From contig DPJP01000094.1 of NCBI GenBank assembly GCA_003542955.1, positions 595 through 13,171 of the forward strand: 12,577 bases of DNA. Direction: 5' to 3'. Position numbers and translations under genes: made by a program. The notes beneath the pieces are model-generated. The model had not been told where the DNA came from and ran no database searches. It saw only the letters and a program-made list of their open reading frames with translations. Positions 7,937 through 12,577 of this stretch are shown piece after piece; positions within the stretch are counted from its first letter, which is position 1, and the number at the start of each line of letters is the position of its first letter. Source of the stretch: Armatimonadota bacterium (GTDB lineage: Bacteria; Armatimonadota; Zipacnadia; Zipacnadales; UBA11051).

Positions 7937-10273
7937 ATGAACAGGCTTGTTGCCGTCACGATGCTGGCCGCGGCCGCGACGCCGCTGTGTGCGCAGCGAG
8001 GGGAGGGCGTAGAGATGCAGAAAGGCGCTTCGGACCCGACGGTGCGGTGCGTCATCCAGGGCGTGCCGTGGATCGGCTTCTACCGTGGAACAGGCGCGCC
8101 CCAGGACGATCCCTTTCCCGGCTGTGTTCGGGCCATTCTCCAGTTCCGGGGCGAGGACCCCGGCATCAGCACGACGTCGGGCCGCAGCGACCCCTGGCAC
8201 AACGTCCACAAGCATGTGCTGGGCACATCCGGGCTGGCCTTCCGCCTCGGCTGGAATAGCGATGCCTGGGACTGGGACGCGCTTGAGCTCTGGGGCATGC
8301 CAGAAGACCCGGTGCCGGTCTTCCAGGACGGCCTGGAGTCCGTCGGATACTCGTGCGAGGTGATCCTGCGGCAGGACTTCGCCCGGTCAGTGGGCGTGGA
8401 GCAGGAGGTCGAGTATGACGAGGCGGCATTCCGCGAACGCACCATGGCGAGCATTCGCGCGGGGATGCCGGTCATCGGCATCGGTGTTGTCGGCCCGCCA
8501 GATTGCTGCCTGATCACCGGCTATGACGATGGCGGGCAGGTGCTCATCGGGCGCAGCTATTTCCAGAATGAGGGGGACTTCGCGGCGGGGCTCGAGTTCG
8601 AGGAAGCTGCCCCCGGCGACCCCGATCTCTACTTCCGCAAACGCGACTGGTTCGCCGACACGCGGGGGCTGGTCGTCGTCAACGAAAAGCAGCCGCGCCC
8701 ATCAGAGCGTGAGATCCGCGTGAAGGCGCTCCGGCGGGGGCTCGAGATCATGCGCACACCCGTGGTGCGCGGGCACTGGGCGGGTCAGGCGGCCTTCACC
8801 ATGTGGGCCGATACGCTGCTCAGGGATGACCTGTTCACAGGCGACGACGCAACGGCACGGCGCAGGCGGCTTGATGTCCACCACAGCGCCGGGGGTGCGC
8901 TCGCGGAGGCGAGGGCATACGGCGGGGACTTCCTCCGAGGTCTGGCCGGCGCCGAGCCGGCAGCCGCGGGGGAGCTGCTCGAGGCCGCCAGGTGCTTCAA
9001 CGACGAGCACGACCTCGTCTGGGCCATCTGGGAGTTCACCGGAGGGATGATCACCAACGACGTCGGCGCCGAGACGTTCGACAAGGGCCACATCCGGCGC
9101 CGCATCGTGCCGCTCATCCGCATTGCGCGCGGACGCGACGCCGAGGCAGCCGAGCACATCCAGCGCGCCCTCGAACTGATGGGCGACGGCACCTCCGGCA
9201 CGCAGACACCGGGCACCTTCGGCCGCGTGGTGCTCGACGGCGTCCCGCAGATCGGCTACCACGTGCACTCGTGCCCATTCGCCGGCTCCCTGTGCGCCGT
9301 GCTCGAGTACCTGGGTGACCCCGTCGACTACGACTACCTGATGGGCGCTTGTGGCGCGGCCTTCCGCCGACTCTGGAACCGCGACGACGGCGGCAACGTG
9401 GACCTGGGCTACCTGGCGCCGAAGCCGTTTGATCTCGCAGCCGATGCCACCGGCTACGAACTGCGCGTAGTGCGGCGAGACAAGGCACGGATGATCGAGG
9501 CCATCCAGCGAAGCATCGCCCGCGGCCGCCCTGTCATCGGCTTTGGCCTCATAGGCCCGCCGGAGGCCGGCGTCATCACCGGCTATAGCAGCGGCGGCGA
9601 GGTCCTGCACGGCTGGAGCTACTTCCAGCCCGCCGAGTTGAGAGACTACTACGAGGACAGCGGATGGTTCGAGAAGTTCGACCGCTTCTCCCAGGCCCCG
9701 GACGCCGGCCTCGGCCCCGTCGATACGGAGCCGGTGGGGCTCGTCCTCGTCGGCGACAGGATGAGCCGGGGGATGTCGGAACGGGATGCCACGATCTGCT
9801 CACTCGAGTACGCCATCGACCTCGCGCGTAAGCCCGGGCGCCCACACCTGCCGGACCACGTCAGCGGCCTGGCTGCGTATGAAGCCTGGGCCGCGGCGTT
9901 GGAGGTGGATGCCGACTACCCGGCCGATGACGCAGAGGCGATGGAGCTGCGGATCATGGTCCATGGCGACCAGTGCACGATGCTGAGCGAGCGCCGGAGC
10001 GCCGCGGCCTACCTCCGGCGTGTGGCTGATGCCGAGCCGGATGCCGCCGAGCATCTGCGCGCCGCCGCCGACCTCTATGACCAAGTTGCCGACATCAACC
10101 CCAGCCTGTGGTTCTGGGGCGGAGGCGGCCCCACCATCGCTGATGCGCTCAAGGACCCGCAGAAGCGACGCGAGATGGCCGGGCACGTTCGCACAGCCGC
10201 CGCGAAGGAAACGCAGGCTGTGGAGCACCTGGAGCAGGCCCTTGAAGCCATCAAGGCCGCTCCCGCCCAGTAG
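7937..10273 (+). CDS. Secreted tandem-module protein with papain/C39/BtrH_N-like repeats, function unknown
   Basis: The 778-residue product starts with a Sec signal peptide (MNRLVAVTMLAAAATPLCAQ, likely cut after LCA; the lipobox is poor). The rest is two copies of one module, about 38-415 and 431-772. Each copy has an alpha/beta domain (GVPxIG; PFxG then a helix; SGLAFRLGWN or CGAAFRRLWN; then PVIGxGxxGPPxxxxITGY, GG, VL, SYFQ) followed by a helical domain (GLAAYEAW or GQAAFTMW; an Ala-rich helix pair; a C-terminal Ala/Glu/His helix). The conserved block at 176-210 is identical to 530-564 at 22 of 35 positions. The alpha/beta part resembles the papain-like fold of C39-type and BtrH_N domains, from memory and shape only. 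Possible nucleophile Cys453 in copy 2 aligns with Arg65 in copy 1, where a Cys sits two residues earlier (Cys63). The His expected before the ITGY strand in C39 enzymes is absent in both copies. Peptidase, acyltransferase or non-enzymatic binding roles are all open. It lies 24 bases before the Fpg-like gene. Confidence 0.82.
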   Translation: MNRLVAVTMLAAAATPLCAQRGEGVEMQKGASDPTVRCVIQGVPWIGFYRGTGAPQDDPFPGCVRAILQFRGEDPGISTTSGRSDPWHNVHKHVLGTSGLAFRLGWNSDAWDWDALELWGMPEDPVPVFQDGLESVGYSCEVILRQDFARSVGVEQEVEYDEAAFRERTMASIRAGMPVIGIGVVGPPDCCLITGYDDGGQVLIGRSYFQNEGDFAAGLEFEEAAPGDPDLYFRKRDWFADTRGLVVVNEKQPRPSEREIRVKALRRGLEIMRTPVVRGHWAGQAAFTMWADTLLRDDLFTGDDATARRRRLDVHHSAGGALAEARAYGGDFLRGLAGAEPAAAGELLEAARCFNDEHDLVWAIWEFTGGMITNDVGAETFDKGHIRRRIVPLIRIARGRDAEAAEHIQRALELMGDGTSGTQTPGTFGRVVLDGVPQIGYHVHSCPFAGSLCAVLEYLGDPVDYDYLMGACGAAFRRLWNRDDGGNVDLGYLAPKPFDLAADATGYELRVVRRDKARMIEAIQRSIARGRPVIGFGLIGPPEAGVITGYSSGGEVLHGWSYFQPAELRDYYEDSGWFEKFDRFSQAPDAGLGPVDTEPVGLVLVGDRMSRGMSERDATICSLEYAIDLARKPGRPHLPDHVSGLAAYEAWAAALEVDADYPADDAEAMELRIMVHGDQCTMLSERRSAAAYLRRVADAEPDAAEHLRAAADLYDQVADINPSLWFWGGGGPTIADALKDPQKRREMAGHVRTAAAKETQAVEHLEQALEAIKAAPAQ
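8048..9181 (+). repeat. Module 1 of the intragenic tandem duplication
   Basis: Residues about 38-415 of the secreted protein. Compared with module 2 it carries roughly 40 extra residues in its first half (around 75-90 and 110-130). The best conserved segment is 8462-8566. Confidence 0.8.
9227..10252 (+). repeat. Module 2 of the intragenic tandem duplication
   Basis: Residues about 431-772 of the secreted protein. The segment 9524-9628 is the counterpart of 8462-8566 (22 of 35 encoded residues identical). The helical second halves also align (for example VADAEPDAAEHLRAAADLYD with LAGAEPAAAGELLEAARCFN). The DNA has diverged clearly, so the duplication is old. Confidence 0.8.
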
Positions 10274-10297
10274 CCACACCTTCTCTGAGGTGACGCC

Positions 10298-11161
10298 ATG
10301 GCACTGTCCTACCCCGAGTGCGTCTGCCTGCGCGAGCAGATGGAAGAGGCCCTCGTCGGCAAGCAGATCGAGAGCATCTGGGTCCTCGACATCACCCAGG
10401 TCGAGGGGAGCTGGCGCTTCGGCGCCATCAACCAGCCGCCTGCAGTGTTCGATCTGCGGCTGCGCGGGGCGACTATCTGCGCGGCGGAGAGCGTCGCGAG
10501 CAGCGTGTTCCTCCCCACCGACACCAACCATAGCCTTGTGTTGGGCTACATCTCAGGCAGGGCGCTCTATCACCAGCCCGGCGAGGGCCCGCCCGAGCGA
10601 AGTTGCCTGCGCGTTTGCTTCACCGACGAGAGTCATCTGTCCGTGGCGATCTCGCTGTGGGGACTCATCAGGGTGCTCGACGATGCGGAGAGAAGGCGGT
10701 ATGTGGAGAAGTGGTATGGGCGCGGCATTGAGCCACTCTCAGACGCCTACACCTGGGAGGGCTTCCGCGACGCAGCAGCCGCCATCGACGACCGGGGCCT
10801 GAGCGCCAAGAAGTTCCTGCATGCCTTCGAGCCCGGCTACTACCTGAGCGGTCTGGATGCCGGCTATGCCATCGAGGTGCTCCATCGCGCCTGTATCCAC
10901 CCCAAGCGGGCGCTCGTCTCCCTGAGCACGGATGAGTTGCGGGCCTGCTGCGAGTGCGTCAACACCGTCTGCGAGGAGGCGGTCGCCCGGGGCGGTCGCT
11001 ACAGCGATGGGGACCTCTACGGACGGCCGGGCGGCTTCATTCCGCGCGCATGCGAGGCTACTCTGGGCACGCCCTGCCTCGAGTGCGGAACACCGCTAGT
11101 GAAGATCAAGTTCGAGGGCGGGACCTCCTACCTCTGCCCAACCTGCCAGCCGGCGCCGTAG
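10298..11161 (+). CDS. Divergent Fpg/Nei-like DNA glycosylase-family protein, key residues altered
   Basis: The 287-residue product has the layout of the formamidopyrimidine-DNA glycosylase/endonuclease VIII family: an N-terminal beta domain (about 1-135), a helix-two-turn-helix region (about 165-235, with ACIHPKRALVSLS at 198-210), and a C-terminal zinc finger C260-x2-C263-x16-C280-x2-C283 ending in CPTCQ. In classical enzymes the processed N-terminus is the catalytic Pro followed by Glu. Here the Pro-Glu pair is at 6-7 (MALSYPE), so the nucleophile is not terminal unless the protein is trimmed. The GxGNxY loop that contacts DNA is GLDAGY (about 184-189), losing the Asn, and the zinc-finger Arg is Gly. 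Related bacterial proteins starting MIELPE form, as I recall, a paralogous group of unclear function. DNA binding is plausible, glycosylase activity doubtful. GAGG (10287-10290) lies 7 bases before the ATG, and the gene follows the secreted protein by 24 bases. Confidence 0.85.
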   Translation: MALSYPECVCLREQMEEALVGKQIESIWVLDITQVEGSWRFGAINQPPAVFDLRLRGATICAAESVASSVFLPTDTNHSLVLGYISGRALYHQPGEGPPERSCLRVCFTDESHLSVAISLWGLIRVLDDAERRRYVEKWYGRGIEPLSDAYTWEGFRDAAAAIDDRGLSAKKFLHAFEPGYYLSGLDAGYAIEVLHRACIHPKRALVSLSTDELRACCECVNTVCEEAVARGGRYSDGDLYGRPGGFIPRACEATLGTPCLECGTPLVKIKFEGGTSYLCPTCQPAP

Positions 11162-11183
11162 TGCGACATGACCGCATCAGCAT

Positions 11184-12577
11184 CTACTCAGCCGCATCGG
11201 GATCGAACACCGGCTGCAGCTCGACGAAGTTGACCATCATCTGCTGGCCGACCGGGCCGCCCGGCGTGTCGACGTCGGCCCAATCGCTCAGCCTCAGTGT
11301 CGCGGTCTCTCCCTGCGCGCGAAACTGCAGCCAGTGATAGGTCATCCAGAAGCGATTTGACGTGCTGAACGGCTGCGGGCCGCGGGCGCTGCAGAACGGA
11401 TGGCTGAAGCCACCCGGCAGTACTTCGGCCCCATCCAGCCCAATCGACAGCACCTGCCGGTCCTTGCGGCTCGCACCCGCGGTGAGGTCCGCGTAATCCC
11501 CGGTAAAGACTTTCAACGAGTAGAGCCGGCCCGCTTCGAGCCCCTGCACCTGCTGGCTGAGCAGATTCGGAGCCTTCGCGTTGCGCGTGAGCAGGAGGAA
11601 CGTGTCGCCCATCGTGCCCACCGGGTAGCGCCCCTGAAGCTGGCCGTAGCCATCGAACTTCCCGGCGCTGACGCTGCCTTCCTCCGCCGGGGTCACCTGC
11701 CACTTCGCCATACCCTCCGCGAAGTCAGGGTCGGCTACATGGCACAGCTCGTACGGGTCGCCGAGCATCCTGTCGATCCTGCCCTCGATGCAGTAGTGGC
11801 GCAACAGCAGTGCCATGGTGTTGAGTATCTCTTCATCCACGTAGTTGGAGCGATACGGCTGCACACCCCACAGGCCGAACATCGACGGCTCGTTCGCGAG
11901 TACCTGCATCTGCATATCCAGGTGCACGCGGAAATCCGCCTGTGGGTAGCAGTTGGTGGTGCAGTACGGGAGATAGGAATACATCGGGGTGAAGATTGCC
12001 CGCCGCATCGAGCCCGGATAGGCCTGCTCCCATTCCGCGGCCACGCTATCGAAGCGCCCACGCATTGCAGCGAGGTTCTCCGCCTCGGTGGGCGCCTCGG
12101 GCTGGTAGACCTCGACAGAGAACGGCCAGCCGCTCCCCATCGACGTCTTCATCAGCAACTCCGCCGCCCCACTGCCGTACATGTTGACCGCGAACGGAAT
12201 CCACAGCTTCCCGGCGTAGGCGGGGTGCTCGGATGCTCTTGCGATGGAGAGCGCCGTCGTCAGGACGTTGGGTGTCGAGGGCTTGCCGGGTACGTACTCA
12301 TCGACCTGTACGCCGGAGAGCTTGTCGAGGGCGAAGCCCTCCCTCTCGGCCCATGCCGTCGGCTTGCCGGGGTTCAGCCACACATCGAGCATCGTCTCCG
12401 GAGTCCACTCGGTCTGGTCGATGAGGCCGGGCGCCTGCACGTTGCCAAGCCACATCCTCCCCTGCCCAAGCCACTCATCGCGCTCCGGAATGTCCACCTG
12501 CTGGCTCTCGATCGTGTTCGTGTTTGCCAGAGTGTGCTTGCCCAGCCGCTCCCAGCTGTTGCTGCCAAAGGGCGTGA
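11184..12577 (-). CDS. Uncharacterised probable TIM-barrel protein with C-terminal carbohydrate-binding-like domain, 5' end missing
   Basis: The minus-strand frame is open from the right edge to a TAG at 11186-11184, giving 463 visible residues. An internal GTG at 12497 could be read as a start, but the frame runs on upstream to the edge with sensible coding sequence, so the N-terminus is probably outside the window. Residues about 30-275 look like part of a TIM barrel: GVQVDEYVPG (88-97, acidic pair D92-E93 after a strand), KLWIPFAVNMYGSG, WPFSVEVYQPEAP, and FGLWGVQPYRSNYVDEEILN. Residues about 278-458 look like a CBM4/9-type beta sandwich (DPDFAEGMAKWQVTP; LLSQQVQGLEAGRLYSLKVF; a final strand MMVNFVELQPVFDPD). 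This pattern fits a secreted glycan-active enzyme, though no signal peptide can be seen here and I cannot name a glycoside hydrolase family. Its stop is only 22 bases from the stop of the convergent Fpg-like gene. Confidence 0.8.
   Translation of the reverse strand, partial: TPFGSNSWERLGKHTLANTNTIESQQVDIPERDEWLGQGRMWLGNVQAPGLIDQTEWTPETMLDVWLNPGKPTAWAEREGFALDKLSGVQVDEYVPGKPSTPNVLTTALSIARASEHPAYAGKLWIPFAVNMYGSGAAELLMKTSMGSGWPFSVEVYQPEAPTEAENLAAMRGRFDSVAAEWEQAYPGSMRRAIFTPMYSYLPYCTTNCYPQADFRVHLDMQMQVLANEPSMFGLWGVQPYRSNYVDEEILNTMALLLRHYCIEGRIDRMLGDPYELCHVADPDFAEGMAKWQVTPAEEGSVSAGKFDGYGQLQGRYPVGTMGDTFLLLTRNAKAPNLLSQQVQGLEAGRLYSLKVFTGDYADLTAGASRKDRQVLSIGLDGAEVLPGGFSHPFCSARGPQPFSTSNRFWMTYHWLQFRAQGETATLRLSDWADVDTPGGPVGQQMMVNFVELQPVFDPDAAE

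Noticed and set aside
8702..9610. A 302-codon minus-strand open frame within the duplicated-module gene.
   Set aside because: The plus-strand protein shows repeat conservation at the amino-acid level across this stretch, so the opposite frame is a compositional shadow.
1..12577. CRISPR arrays, tRNA genes, insertion sequences or phage attachment sites.
   Set aside because: I saw no regularly spaced direct repeats, tRNA-like clover leaf, transposase sequence or flanking target duplication anywhere in the window.

Overview
This is a GC-rich (roughly two thirds G+C by eye), densely coded window that looks like an accessory carbohydrate-degradation region of an environmental, probably uncultured bacterium. 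The mix of a PcRGLX/YetA-like polysaccharide lyase-type protein, a DUF1080 protein, a GHL6-type glycosidase and a secreted uncharacterised TIM-barrel/carbohydrate-binding protein is typical of Armatimonadota, Planctomycetota, Hydrogenedentota and similar lineages. No ribosomal or other marker gene is present, so the phylum is an inference only. I see no tRNA, rRNA, CRISPR array, transposase or phage gene.

Layout: (1) 1-2287, minus strand, a secreted PcRGLX/YetA-like protein whose 3' end lies outside the window. (2) A divergent intergenic region of about 200 bases. (3) 2493-6812, plus strand, a three-gene cluster: an XRE-cupin regulator, an AMP-forming acyl-CoA ligase and a cytoplasmic GHL6-type glycosidase, closed by a strong stem-loop at 6827-6856. 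(4) 6908-7654, minus strand, a DUF1080 protein. (5) A divergent intergenic region of about 280 bases. (6) 7937-11161, plus strand, a two-gene cluster: a secreted 778-residue protein made of two copies of one module with a papain/C39/BtrH_N-like signature, then a divergent Fpg/Nei-like protein. (7) 11184-12577, minus strand, a large protein with a probable TIM barrel and a C-terminal carbohydrate-binding-like beta domain, cut by the right edge.

Working picture (inference): extracellular enzymes (the lyase-like protein and the right-edge protein) attack complex glycans. A cytoplasmic glycosidase processes an imported product, and the acyl-CoA ligase activates an acid released from, or formed out of, that product, all under the XRE-cupin regulator, which probably senses a small ligand through its cupin and may also control the divergent lyase-like gene. 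The DUF1080 protein fits the same sugar theme. The duplicated papain-like protein and the degenerate Fpg-like protein form a separate and functionally puzzling pair, and are the least explained part of the window.
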